Counted from the stretch's first letter, positions 42,901 to 51,691 are shown. The stretch is 64,000 nt of DNA from G965216695 sp965216695 (GCA_965216695.1 OZ244212.1:4402001-4466000); one strand, 5' to 3'. Notes: generated from the sequence alone by a model not told the origin. Numbers and translations: made by a program.

Positions 42901-44359
42901 CGCCATCGGGAACGAACACGAAAAATTTAACGATCCGGTCCGCGGTGGGATCCTGATCGGGTGGCGCGTATTCCATCGCAACGGTGGCGATCACATCCTG
43001 CTTCAGTACGGCCGGGCGCAGCGCCGGATAATTCGTTACGTAGGCAAACACATCTCCCGACGGGTCGCGGCGCACGAACATGTCGCGGGTGAAGCCCAGA
43101 TCGAAGTTGTTGATGTACAGCACGTGATCGATGGATTCGTCTTCGACAAAGTTGCCGGATCCGTCCAGGAAGCCAGCGTTCTGCAGCCAGTTGCCGAACG
43201 TGAGCCGGCGGTTGAACGGGTCTACCGCCGCGTAGTAGGCCTCGGCGGTGTCCGCGGATTCGGGTTGCAGCGTCTGCGGATCGTCGCTTGCGGTCAAAAT
43301 GCCTACAGGGACGGATTTGACGGTGGGACTCGTCGTTAGTACGGGCGCGAGTTCGCCGTTGGTCTGCAGAACGTAGAGTATCGCCGCGTCCTGGCAGTCA
43401 ATCGGGTTACCAGATGCATCGGCACAGGTCCCGGAATCGACAGTCAGTGACAGTTGTACCTGATGGTTGACCGCGTCTCGGTGATGTTCGGCGATGCCGC
43501 GGTCCGGGTCGGTGTCGTCAAAGTGCACGTTGATATCGTCGATGTCGATCTTCGGGACCGAGAAACACACGTTTGGATGGAAGAACGCGTTCACGGCTTC
43601 GGCTTCGCTCGACCAGTCGGCGGTAATGCCGCTCGGCCAATGCGTGGACACGGACTCGGGCGCGCTGATTTCGAGTCCAAACTGGTTCGGCTCTGGTGTG
43701 GTCGAGGTGCGGTCCGGATAGTCCACCAGTTGTGTCTGGGTGATGGTGAAGTGCACATCGGACGTGGTTGTGGTTCCGGGCTGTAGCGCGGCCACCACTG
43801 TGTACTCGCCGGGGACGCCGCGGAAGAACTCGAGGAAGCGGTTGCGGTCGCCGACGGGTATGACGTGTACGCTCACGGGGGTGGTTTTCGTATCGCCATC
43901 GGTGTTGGTGACGGTGAGTTCGAATGTAAACGTCGTCGGTTCGGTTACATCCGGTACGCGAAACGCGCGCGTCAGTTCCGTACGTTTGTCGAGCTGCAGT
44001 CTGATGCCGGTGCTATCGGTTTGTTCCCATTGCGCCGTTTCGATCGGAAAGCGCGCGCCGTCGCTGTTCTCGCCGTTCAACACCACTTCGCTGCCGGAAC
44101 GCACGGTGATGTCTACTTGATCCTGTCCCTGTCCGACAACAAGCGCCGCAGATACCGGCTCGGGCTTGCTCGCACCGCCGCCGCACCCGGCGATGACAAG
44201 GGTAGCCAGCAGCGCAAACGCGTGCGCGCGACTGTGGTCTGTCGTCAGCGATCTACGTAAGCGGAAACGCTGAGATGCGGATCTCGCTGAGCGAATCAAA
44301 CCGACGATCACGGAAACGTTCCGAGAAGCGCGTCCGCTGCGCGCGGTGTTGTGCTGCAT
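39953..44359 (-). CDS. Large triheme c-type cytochrome lipoprotein with PKD and CSPG/cadherin-like repeats
   Basis: 1468 aa from the ATG preceded by GGGGGAT. A long Arg-rich leader of about 45 residues precedes a hydrophobic segment and lipobox LVIAGC (Cys near residue 60), so it is a lipoprotein with an unusually extended signal. Three CXXCH heme sites: CVPCH (residues 510-514), CRICH (665-669) and CRECH (1395-1399). Repeats: an N-terminal PKD-like unit (about 75-175), another after residue 780, then CSPG/NG2-type units (about 880-1330) with DPDSADGDISFTITTPPTRG and related strings. The centre (about 180-760) is a cytochrome-like region. Heads the operon cytochrome - beta-barrel - protease. 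Confidence 0.85.
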   Translation of the reverse strand: MQHNTARSGRASRNVSVIVGLIRSARSASQRFRLRRSLTTDHSRAHAFALLATLVIAGCGGGASKPEPVSAALVVGQGQDQVDITVRSGSEVVLNGENSDGARFPIETAQWEQTDSTGIRLQLDKRTELTRAFRVPDVTEPTTFTFELTVTNTDGDTKTTPVSVHVIPVGDRNRFLEFFRGVPGEYTVVAALQPGTTTTSDVHFTITQTQLVDYPDRTSTTPEPNQFGLEISAPESVSTHWPSGITADWSSEAEAVNAFFHPNVCFSVPKIDIDDINVHFDDTDPDRGIAEHHRDAVNHQVQLSLTVDSGTCADASGNPIDCQDAAILYVLQTNGELAPVLTTSPTVKSVPVGILTASDDPQTLQPESADTAEAYYAAVDPFNRRLTFGNWLQNAGFLDGSGNFVEDESIDHVLYINNFDLGFTRDMFVRRDPSGDVFAYVTNYPALRPAVLKQDVIATVAMEYAPPDQDPTADRIVKFFVFVPDGENNQRRVKSLNFDGRGEKFVPGACVPCHGGELKNLQADGTYPAHGDLDAAFLPWDIDSLLYVDANNPTLVDPLVVEGFELNPDYISPDDMARFSLENQQDALRRMNEAVLTTMKEKPGETVRFALVREQVHGWYGNLDPATFDSDDLPDVDYNDRAYIQEGWAEAGLEDVYHEVFARHCRICHSQAKGINQFRTLADLQALAPRIRRFVYEDGTMPNARLDMDRFWVDFRGAAESPAHRFAMAMGFDEATAEGPGRPIARIKGSTIQTVLPRALMNASIESVESIPQVENEDGIRLDGSISSFADSFDWAFVTRPAGSTAALIGADTAKPAFMVDAPGTYVVQLTASNARGPDSTATIEIDASSGGPKLAAGATLSLTMPESIPSNIRTVVISTAQLQWIDPDSADGDISFTITTPPTRGTLSRATFTQQDINDGLLTYTQDPDSEGPTDQFTYTVSDEAGNSVSGQQFDINITTLNDEPVLQTNGPLNVAEGATAALTGTLLWTDIDDDVSYTVTSTPLFGALRRVSTASDLSNGATFDQADIDGGDIVYAHNGVDEDPADTFAYTVTDGTVVVGPTTFDISIANVNDVPQLRTNDLTVPAALDVRISGGLSSNSIPSADLSVVDSDTTDPADITLTLESAPTEGTLEIRGGAPRTLTGGGTFTLAEVITGSSTTGLFYVSGTVAIDPAPTDDTFSVSVADTAATGTCANAAPAAACTVNVDVTVRNDGPTGSTSPVTLSGFLDAGLARIGATLTSTVEADVPWGDVQVDDTALNFVDTVTGDAGECPLEYSVVSAPAASSGFLKRGTAPLSGPGDPDVIGVGETFTHAEVQAGTIFYENRAIGGGSHSFVLDVTDCLFTIQVTLTVDRSLDFTNDVGWVIDTIWDDADDGYPFSGVCPPAANDPRGCRECHAPAGCAGVSWTDTLGAGGVINCLNLEARFPALLPNYPTNAGHGGGVVIQSGSFPHQILQNWNGDETQCP

Positions 44360-44496
44360 TGGTATCCCCCAGAGTCGCACGCCATCACGGTTGGCGTGTG
44401 GCGTCCGCTACGTTTAACTCAATCGGTTCGGACTGTCCATAGCTCGTTACAAATGAATGCGGAAAGTTGGTCTATGTGCCTGCGAAGCAAAGGAAT

Positions 44497-44525
44497 TTGA
44501 CACCCTAGGTTCGCCATAGTACATC
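44497..44525 (+). promoter_or_regulatory. Sigma-70-like promoter for the JDVT-CTERM protein gene
   Basis: TTGACA at 44497-44502, a 17-base spacer, then TACATC at 44520-44525, in the 212-base divergent gap. A second possible -10 (TACAAT, 44549-44554) lies nearer the gene but would leave almost no leader before the GTG start. Confidence 0.4.
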
Positions 44526-44571
44526 TGTTGATTCTGGGGGCGTATTTCTACAATAAATTTAGGGAAGGACC

Positions 44572-47500
44572 GTGATCAGAAGTCAGGCGGGCACACACCC
44601 GGACCGTGGATACTGCTGTGGAATGGTGCTGCGTGCTTGGACGCGCTTCCTGTTTCTTGCTGGCGTTCTAACCATCGCTCCTGCCATGGCGTCTCACGAC
44701 GGGATTACAGGACGCACGACGGCGGGCTGCACGGCTGTAGGCTGTCACGACGATTCTGGCAACTTCGGCACGAGTAACGGATTCGTTTCGTTTCCGTCTC
44801 CCTCCACCGCGCCCTTGGTCATCGGACGATCGTATGGTCTTTCGTTCACGCGTTCGACCAGTGCAACGGAGGCAGGATTCAATCTCGGTGCAGTCCAGGC
44901 AGGTACCGCAACCTCAGTCGGTTCGTTTTCTGCGTCGGGTGGCACCCGCACGAACGTTGCGGGCTCTGAGGTAACGCACGCCTTTCCGGATGCCGTAAGC
45001 GGCGGCTCCGCGGTGTGGAGTTTCACGTATACGCCGCCGGCTTCGGCACAGAACGTGCGATTCCGGTGGTGCTCTCAGGGAGTGAACGCGAACAATCTGA
45101 ACACAGGTGACGGACCATTCAGTTGCTCCACGGTGGATCGCGCGGCCGAGCTCAACGTTGCGCCGCAGGTTACCGGCTCGACGTGTTTTGTGTTCCTCGA
45201 AACGAGCGCCGCGGCTCGCGTGTTAAACATGACCACGTCCGATGGGAATGCCAGGGATGCCAGCGCGCTGACGTTCGCATGGTCGCCGTCTGCGGGACTT
45301 TCGTCGACGGCTGTGGAAGATCCTACGTTTACGGGAAGCGCTCGTTCGTTCTATACGTTTACGGTGAGCGATCCGAGTAGCGCTACTGACGATATCACAG
45401 TCACCGCAGACATCGATGACCGCCCATCTGCAGTCATTACCAACAACCCCGGTAGCGTGATTGAGGGGACGTCGGTCACGGTCAGCGGCACGACGTCATC
45501 GGATCGGCGCGTTGATCCTTCGAGCTGTGTCGTATCCACCACTGCTGTCGCGAGCTATTCCTGGCGATTGCTGCGAGGTGCGACGCAGCTACAGACCGGA
45601 AGCGGGTCGACGTTCAATTTCACCGCGCCCGAGCAGGCTTTAGGCGCGCAGGAAACGCTGACAATCGAATTAATCACGACGGACAATCGTAGCCAGTCTT
45701 CGGTAACCGTGACGCAGAACATAAACGTAGCCGATATTGCTGTGGGCGATCCGGCGCCGATTATCAATTCGATCACGGCGACCGACCCGGCCAACGAGAA
45801 TCGACCGGTGACGCTCACCGCCAACGTTTCCGACAATCTCCCGATCGCGGCCGGCGATTATGTGTGGACGCAAACGAGCGGCTCGCCGACCGTCACGCTT
45901 TCCGGATCCGGCAACACGCGCACGTTCACCGCTCCGGACGTTGCGGGCGTTGGCGTGGGTCCAACGCTCGGTTTTCAGGTGGACGTGACCGATTCCGTCG
46001 GTCAGAGCGTGTCCGATACGGTGAGCGTGACGATCAACAACGGGCCCGTTGCGGATGCAGGTGCCGATCAGGCGGTGGACGAGGGCGATCTTGTTGATCT
46101 GTCGGGCGCAGGCTCGACCGACGCGGAAGGTGCGCTTACGTATGCGTGGTCGCGTGTGTCCGGCCCCGCGGTAACGTTGACTGGCGGGACGACGGTCGCG
46201 CCGTCGTTTACCGCGCCCGACGTGGGTCGGGACGGAGACACACTCGTGCTTTCGTTGACGGTAACCGATGCCGGTGGCATCACCGCGGTGGACCAGGTAG
46301 CTATCGACATTGCCAACGTGAATGCAGCGCCAACGGCGATTGCGGGACCCGACCAGAATGTCAGCGAAGGTGCCTCCGTGACGCTTGCCGGTGATTTCAC
46401 CGATCCCGATGATCCGGGATCTACGATCACGTTTGCGTGGACTCAAACCGGTGGAACCACCGTGGGCTTGTCGAGCGCAACCGTTGCGGATCCAACGTTC
46501 ACGGCACCTCAGGTTGCAGCTGCTGGCGAGACGCTCACGTTCTCGCTGGTCGTCACTGACGAAGGCGGGCTGGCTTCTGCGGCCGACGAGGTACAGATTC
46601 TGGTCGGCAACGTGAATCAACCGCCGACGGCAGACGCCGGGCCCGATCAGTCGGTTGCGGAAGGCGATTCGGTAACGCTCAACGGTTCCAACTCCGATGA
46701 CGACGATGATCGTGCGGTGCTCGTCTACGCGTGGACGCAATCCAGTGGTTCGAGCGCAACGGTGACAGGGGCCGATACCGCAATGCCCACATTCACCGCG
46801 CCGGAGGTCGGGTTCGATACGACCAATGCGCTGGTGTTCGATCTGGTCGTGACCGATACACAGGGGCTCGTCGATACCGATCAGGTGATCGTGAACGTGT
46901 CCAACGAGAACCTTTCGCCCGTAGCCGATGCGGGTCCGGATCAAACGGTGGACGAGGAAACCGACGTCGTGCTGAGCGGCGCCAACTCCACGGATCCGGA
47001 TCTGGACATCGACGATGCGTTGACCTACGCGTGGGCGCAAACGGCGGGACCGGCATTGGCGCTTACAGGCGCTGATACCGCAACGCCGTCGTTTGTGGCG
47101 CCCGCGGTCACGCCGGCAGGCATCAGCGCAACGTTCGAACTCACCGTTACAGACCGCGGTGGCGCGATGGCGACCGATACGGTCATTGTGAACGTGGCGA
47201 ACGTCAATCAGCCGCCGGTTGCCGACGCCGGCCCGGATCAGGCGGTCACTGAAGGTGCTACGGTCGATCTTTCGGGCGATAATTCGCGCGACCCTGACGG
47301 GGGCGTAACGGCGTTCAGCTGGCGGCAGGTAAGTGGTGTCGCGATAACGCTGAGTGCGCCCGGCGATTCCAATACGACGTTCGTTGCGCCCCGTATCTCG
47401 GGGACGACCGCCGCGATCGTGCTCGAACTGACGGTCACCGGGAATGAAGGGCTGCGGGCCACCGACCAGGTGACCGTGAACGTTGTCGACGAGTCGGCCG

Positions 47501-48654
47501 AGCCACCGGTGGCAAATGCCGGACCCGATCAAACGGTTACGGAACTGGCGCTCGTGATGCTCGACGGATCGGCGTCGTCGGACCTCGACGGTAACATCGA
47601 GACGTTCCTCTGGTCGCAGACCTCAGGTCCTGCGGTCGAGCTGTCGAGCGCTATGGCGATCGCACCGACGTTTACCGCGCCTCAGGTAAGTGGCTCGGGT
47701 GCGGCGCTGGTGTTCGAACTTCAGGTGGTGGACGCGGACGGCATATCGGCTACGGACACTGTGACGATCAACGTGTCCAACGGCGGTACCGCACCGATCT
47801 CCAATGCGGGTTCGGACCAGAGCGTCCCGGAAGGCACGACGGTGGTACTTGACGCGTCCGGTTCGTCGGATCAATTTGACCCAGAGCTCGCATTCCAGTG
47901 GCGGCAGCTCTCGGGACCGGCCGTGGTGCTGTCGGATCCAACCGCTGTTGCGCCGACCTTCGTTGCGCCCGGCATTGCGCCGGAAGATTCGGGCATTGCG
48001 TTGGTATTCGAGGTGGCGGTCACCAACGACGACGGTTTGAGTGCAACGGATACCGTAACGGTGATAGTCACCGACAACGGCATCGTCGGGTTTGCTGACG
48101 ATGTGCCGACGGTCGAACAACCCGATGGCACGCCCGCCGCTTTGACTGCGTCGGGCGGCAGCCTGGTCGCAATCACCGTGATCGATCCGGCGTCGATAAC
48201 TGAAAATGCCGGGAGGCCTGACGGGTTCTTCGGCGCACTGTTCGATATCCGGGCGGTTGTGCCCAATCCCGGCGATACGGTAACCGTCAGCATCGAATTC
48301 GATGCGCCGTTACCGGCGAACGCCACGTGGGCGAAGTTTTCCGATTTGGGCGGTTGGCGCGATTTCGGTGCAAATGCGGCGTTTAGCGACGATCGCACGC
48401 GCGTGGACATCACGCTCACGGACGGGGGTAACGGCGACGACGATGGCATGGCCAACGGCGTGATCGTCGATCCGTCCGGTCCGGCATCGTTTCCGGAGGT
48501 TGCGGAGGTCGTCAATCTGCCGGCTGCGGAAGAGCCGGAGCGGCGCAGCGGTGGCGGTTGTACCGTGGCGTCAGGAGGATCGGATCCGTTGTTACCGCTT
48601 ATGTTATTGATTTGCTTGGCGTATTTTCTCAGGCGCCGCGGCCGAACTGCGTGA
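44572..48654 (+). CDS. Exported PKD-repeat protein with JDVT-CTERM-type sorting tail
   Basis: 1360 aa. GTG start with GGGAAGGA just upstream; the ATG at 44623 (residue 18) begins a textbook signal peptide ending AMA-SHDG. The mature N-terminus has CTAVGCH (residues 53-59), a CX4CH possible heme site inside a domain resembling choice-of-anchor V. Degenerate Ig-like units follow (to about residue 490), then seven PKD/K319L-like repeats. A linker domain (about 1180-1315) leads to the tail: three Gly, Cys1330, the hydrophobic stretch LLPLMLLICLAYFL and RRRGR. This Gly-Gly-Cys / helix / Arg architecture is of the JDVT-CTERM sort, cleaved near Cys by an MrtJ-type protease and probably lipidated. 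Surface display is expected. Confidence 0.85.
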   Translation: MIRSQAGTHPDRGYCCGMVLRAWTRFLFLAGVLTIAPAMASHDGITGRTTAGCTAVGCHDDSGNFGTSNGFVSFPSPSTAPLVIGRSYGLSFTRSTSATEAGFNLGAVQAGTATSVGSFSASGGTRTNVAGSEVTHAFPDAVSGGSAVWSFTYTPPASAQNVRFRWCSQGVNANNLNTGDGPFSCSTVDRAAELNVAPQVTGSTCFVFLETSAAARVLNMTTSDGNARDASALTFAWSPSAGLSSTAVEDPTFTGSARSFYTFTVSDPSSATDDITVTADIDDRPSAVITNNPGSVIEGTSVTVSGTTSSDRRVDPSSCVVSTTAVASYSWRLLRGATQLQTGSGSTFNFTAPEQALGAQETLTIELITTDNRSQSSVTVTQNINVADIAVGDPAPIINSITATDPANENRPVTLTANVSDNLPIAAGDYVWTQTSGSPTVTLSGSGNTRTFTAPDVAGVGVGPTLGFQVDVTDSVGQSVSDTVSVTINNGPVADAGADQAVDEGDLVDLSGAGSTDAEGALTYAWSRVSGPAVTLTGGTTVAPSFTAPDVGRDGDTLVLSLTVTDAGGITAVDQVAIDIANVNAAPTAIAGPDQNVSEGASVTLAGDFTDPDDPGSTITFAWTQTGGTTVGLSSATVADPTFTAPQVAAAGETLTFSLVVTDEGGLASAADEVQILVGNVNQPPTADAGPDQSVAEGDSVTLNGSNSDDDDDRAVLVYAWTQSSGSSATVTGADTAMPTFTAPEVGFDTTNALVFDLVVTDTQGLVDTDQVIVNVSNENLSPVADAGPDQTVDEETDVVLSGANSTDPDLDIDDALTYAWAQTAGPALALTGADTATPSFVAPAVTPAGISATFELTVTDRGGAMATDTVIVNVANVNQPPVADAGPDQAVTEGATVDLSGDNSRDPDGGVTAFSWRQVSGVAITLSAPGDSNTTFVAPRISGTTAAIVLELTVTGNEGLRATDQVTVNVVDESAEPPVANAGPDQTVTELALVMLDGSASSDLDGNIETFLWSQTSGPAVELSSAMAIAPTFTAPQVSGSGAALVFELQVVDADGISATDTVTINVSNGGTAPISNAGSDQSVPEGTTVVLDASGSSDQFDPELAFQWRQLSGPAVVLSDPTAVAPTFVAPGIAPEDSGIALVFEVAVTNDDGLSATDTVTVIVTDNGIVGFADDVPTVEQPDGTPAALTASGGSLVAITVIDPASITENAGRPDGFFGALFDIRAVVPNPGDTVTVSIEFDAPLPANATWAKFSDLGGWRDFGANAAFSDDRTRVDITLTDGGNGDDDGMANGVIVDPSGPASFPEVAEVVNLPAAEEPERRSGGGCTVASGGSDPLLPLMLLICLAYFLRRRGRTA
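46042..48090 (+). repeat. Seven in-gene PKD-like repeats, about 285-297 bp each
   Basis: Repeat units start near 46042, 46327, 46620, 46917, 47211, 47502 and 47793, each opening with an ADAGPDQTVDEGD-like string and ending with a TD.G...DTV strand. The units are diverged at DNA level, so they are old, and length varies by a few codons. Confidence 0.85.
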
Positions 48655-48835
48655 TTTCGGGCGCGGCACCGTGAATTCGTCGGTTGCCGCAACGCGGGAT
48701 AGTCAGCACAATACGCCATCGGCGACGATCAGGGACGATTCGGGCTCGACCCTAGCCCTCTGAAGGGGCTGAATTCGGGCGCGTGCCGCGCCGTCCCACA
48801 CCGCCGAATGCATGTCAGCATGAGCACGGGTAGCA

Positions 48836-50944
48836 ATGTCGAGTTTTTCGTTGGCGTTACAGGAATACCAGCGCGGCGATGTCACGCTGGAAGCGCTGGA
48901 GAGCCAGATTGAACGCGATATTGCGTTGGGCGTTCAACAGGCTTCCGGTCTTCTCGAGGAGCTGGTGTCGCATCATGCTGCACAGCCGCTCGAGGAAACC
49001 GTCCTCGACGATCTGAAGCGCAGCATTCACGACGCCGAAACGCGACGGCGCACGCAGCTGGGCATACTGGACGACGACAAGACCCGGTTGTCGCCCGGGA
49101 TCGGCGGCACTACCGGTAGTCAGATTCCTACCGATCCCACTGGACAAGGATCCGCCCCGCAGAACCGTCCGGTGGCCGTTGGCGACACGATCAACAACCG
49201 ATTCATTCTCGAAGAGCTGATCGGCAGAGGCGGGATGAGTCAGGTGTTCAAAGCCGCGGACAAGCGCCGGCTCGAGGCCCGGTCGCGGGATCCTTACGTC
49301 GCGCTCAAAGTAATGATGGTGGAGGGCGTTGACCCCGGCGAAGCCTTCATTGCGATGCAACGCGAAGTTCAGAAGTCGCAGCAACTCAATCACCCCTGCA
49401 TTCTCCGCGTGAACGACTTCGACCGCGACGGATCGATCGTATATACCACCATGGAGTTTCTGGACGGGGAATCCCTGCAGCAACGGCTGGCGCGTACGGG
49501 CAAGCTGCCGCTCGAGGAAGCCCTGCACGTGATCAATCAGGCGGGCAGTGCGCTTGCGTACGCGCACGAAAGCAAGATCGTGCATGCCGATTTCAAACCC
49601 AGCAACGTGTTTCTGACCGGGACCGGTCAGGTCAAGGTGATCGACTTCGGCATTGCCCGCGCGATCCAGGCGCCGGATGCGCCCGAAGAAGAAAAGACGG
49701 TGTTTGATCCACGTTCACTGGGCGCGTTGACGCCGGCCTACGCCAGCCCGGAGATGTTCGAGGATGGCGAGCCCGACCCGAGGGACGACATCTACTCGCT
49801 GGGTTGCGTTACCTACGAGGTGCTGGCGGGTAGGCATCCGTTTTCCAAGTTGCGATCTGTAGATGCGCGCGATAACGAACACCCGCTGAAACCGCTGGAG
49901 GATGTGTCCGCGCCCCAATGGTCGGCGATAGCCGATGCGTTGCACTTCGATCCCGGCCAGCGTGTGCCGTCGGTAGACGCGTTTCTGGAGCGCTTGAATC
50001 GAACGCCATCGCCGTCGGTCGGGTCCGGTGCAAAGGTTGCCGCAGCCGCGGGGCTGGCGTTCATCCTTGGGGCGCTTGCGTTCTGGTTCACACGGGGTGA
50101 GTCCGAGCCGGCCATCGTTGAAACGACGCCGACGGTGAGTGCCGATTGCCCACACTGCCCGTCGGTGGTGGCAGTTGCTGCCGGTACGGGCGTGATCGGC
50201 ACCGGTAATGCGTCGGACGGTTCGCGCGCTGGATATTTTGAATACCCGGAGTTTCGCGTTGCGATCGGCGACGGTATTGCACTCGGCGCACGCGAAGTCA
50301 CGGTGGGCGAATTCCGCGCATTTGCGCAGGCATCCGGGCGGGATTTCGCCGGGTGCCGCACGCCGCAGAGCGACTGGCGCGTTGACCCCTCGCGTTCCTG
50401 GCAGAACCCCGGTTTCCCGCAATCGGACACGCATCCCGTTACCTGTGTGTCGTGGCAGGACGCGCAGGCCTATGTCGACTGGCTGAGCGCAGAGACAGGT
50501 ACAACGTACAGGCTGCCGAGCGAAACCGAATGGGAGTACGTGGCACGCACCCAGCTGGCGTTGCCGGAAACGGTTGGCGCGGCGGAATACGGGTGTACCT
50601 CGAATGTGGCGGATGCGTCCGCAGCAGTGGTGTTTCCCGGGTTGAACGCTGCCGATTGCAACGACCAACACGTGTATACCGCACCTACCGATCGCGTCGG
50701 GTTGGACGTGATCGCGGATCTGCGTGGCAATGTATTCGAGTGGACGCAGGATTGCTGGAACCCGTCCTATGACGGCGCACCGACCGACGGCTCGGCGCGC
50801 ACGCAGGGCGATTGCGCGTCGCGCGTGTTGCGCGGAGGCTCGTGGTTTTCCGCGCCCGACCAGCAGCGTCTAACGTATCGAAACAGACACCCCATAAGCG
50901 AAAGGAGCAACACGTTTGGATTCCGAATTGTCAAAGAAACCTGA
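48836..50944 (+). CDS. PpkA-like Ser/Thr protein kinase fused to a formylglycine-generating-enzyme-like domain
   Basis: 702 aa. After an N-terminal helical region (about 1-115) the kinase domain (about 120-390) has GRGGMSQV (130-137), Lys158 in VALK, the catalytic loop HADFKPSN (250-257, Asp252) and DFG (270-272), all needed for activity. One membrane helix (about 398-420) leads to a periplasmic FGE-sulfatase/SUMF1-like domain (about 435-702) with ETEWEYVAR, GNVFEWTQD and LRGGSWFS. This kinase-FGE layout resembles PpkA of type VI secretion, which phosphorylates the FHA protein. The tagH FHA gene and core tss genes follow, supporting control by threonine phosphorylation. No phosphatase PppA gene is seen. 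Confidence 0.88.
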   Translation: MSSFSLALQEYQRGDVTLEALESQIERDIALGVQQASGLLEELVSHHAAQPLEETVLDDLKRSIHDAETRRRTQLGILDDDKTRLSPGIGGTTGSQIPTDPTGQGSAPQNRPVAVGDTINNRFILEELIGRGGMSQVFKAADKRRLEARSRDPYVALKVMMVEGVDPGEAFIAMQREVQKSQQLNHPCILRVNDFDRDGSIVYTTMEFLDGESLQQRLARTGKLPLEEALHVINQAGSALAYAHESKIVHADFKPSNVFLTGTGQVKVIDFGIARAIQAPDAPEEEKTVFDPRSLGALTPAYASPEMFEDGEPDPRDDIYSLGCVTYEVLAGRHPFSKLRSVDARDNEHPLKPLEDVSAPQWSAIADALHFDPGQRVPSVDAFLERLNRTPSPSVGSGAKVAAAAGLAFILGALAFWFTRGESEPAIVETTPTVSADCPHCPSVVAVAAGTGVIGTGNASDGSRAGYFEYPEFRVAIGDGIALGAREVTVGEFRAFAQASGRDFAGCRTPQSDWRVDPSRSWQNPGFPQSDTHPVTCVSWQDAQAYVDWLSAETGTTYRLPSETEWEYVARTQLALPETVGAAEYGCTSNVADASAAVVFPGLNAADCNDQHVYTAPTDRVGLDVIADLRGNVFEWTQDCWNPSYDGAPTDGSARTQGDCASRVLRGGSWFSAPDQQRLTYRNRHPISERSNTFGFRIVKET

Positions 50945-51689
50945 TCTATGCCGCCACCCCATCGGACGCCGCGTCGGCGCCATCGCCGTTTGCGTTGGCT
51001 ACCTGATGCTTCTGCAGGGATGCGTGACGCAAGCCCCCTCGATTGCCCACGTTCATGTGGGGCATGCGATCACCGGGGCAAGCGATACACCGGGCAACGT
51101 AGGCTATTTCCAGGTTGCAGAAACCGCCGCCGAAGAAGCGCAGCAGCTTGCAACGCGCGCCGCTGACACCGCAGCGCCGATCACCGCGGTGCGTGCTGCG
51201 CTGGGATCTTTGAACGAGGTAGTGAGCACCCGCGACACGTATCCGCTGAGCGCGGCAATCACTGAAGCCCGCAGCCACATTGAGTTCGCGGCCAACAGCG
51301 ACGACGCGTCAGCCAACGTAAAGTCGGGCGCGCGTGCGTTCGCTGCAGCGATAGAAGGTGTCCTGTATCGGAGCGACCTCATCAAGCTGTATGCCACCGA
51401 TGCGCTTGCCAGCGATTCGGAGTCGGAGACCCGCGAACTGGCAGCGGAGATAGCCCGGCTCGCGCAGGCCAACGTGCGGGGCGAGGACCTGGACGGTGAC
51501 GGTGTTGTAGGCACCACGGCGCGAGAGAACGGCGTTCAGCAACTGCGCGCGTCGCTCGACGCGATGGTGGCGCGCGAGAATCCCCCGTACACCACGGTCG
51601 ACCGATGGTATCTCTTTAATCTGATTCGCCTTCCGTCGGGTGATTGGGCGTTCCGCAAATCGGGCAGCGGCGGGGCTCGAGGGTACTGA
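50916..51689 (+). CDS. T6SS-linked lipoprotein of unknown function
   Basis: 257 aa, TTG start with AGGAG nine bases upstream, overlapping the kinase gene by 29 bases. The signal peptide ends in LLQGC (about residue 35). The mature part is mainly helical, Ala-rich (about 60-225). It contains DLDGDGVVG (about 190-198), a possible Ca-binding loop, and ends with an aromatic segment YTTVDRWYLFNLIRLP (about 225-240). Translationally coupled to the kinase; it could be a periplasmic partner or sensor for the kinase's FGE-like domain (inference). Confidence 0.75.
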   Translation: MDSELSKKPDLCRHPIGRRVGAIAVCVGYLMLLQGCVTQAPSIAHVHVGHAITGASDTPGNVGYFQVAETAAEEAQQLATRAADTAAPITAVRAALGSLNEVVSTRDTYPLSAAITEARSHIEFAANSDDASANVKSGARAFAAAIEGVLYRSDLIKLYATDALASDSESETRELAAEIARLAQANVRGEDLDGDGVVGTTARENGVQQLRASLDAMVARENPPYTTVDRWYLFNLIRLPSGDWAFRKSGSGGARGY

Positions 51690-51691
51690 GC

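Noticed and set aside
45670..47532. A 620-codon minus-strand open frame within the PKD-repeat protein
   Set aside because: Antisense of the repeats, Arg/His/Gly-rich, without family resemblance or start context; a by-product of high GC and repeat structure.
46042..48090. Regular repeats considered as a CRISPR array or tandem DNA repeat
   Set aside because: Unit of about 290 bp, in frame and diverged, encoding PKD-like protein domains; no short identical repeats with spacers anywhere in the window.
48540..48654. PEP-CTERM or LPXTG interpretation of the C-terminal tail
   Set aside because: No PEP or LPXTG motif; the tail has Gly-Gly-Cys before the helix and the neighbouring protease is CPBP-type, not exosortase or sortase.
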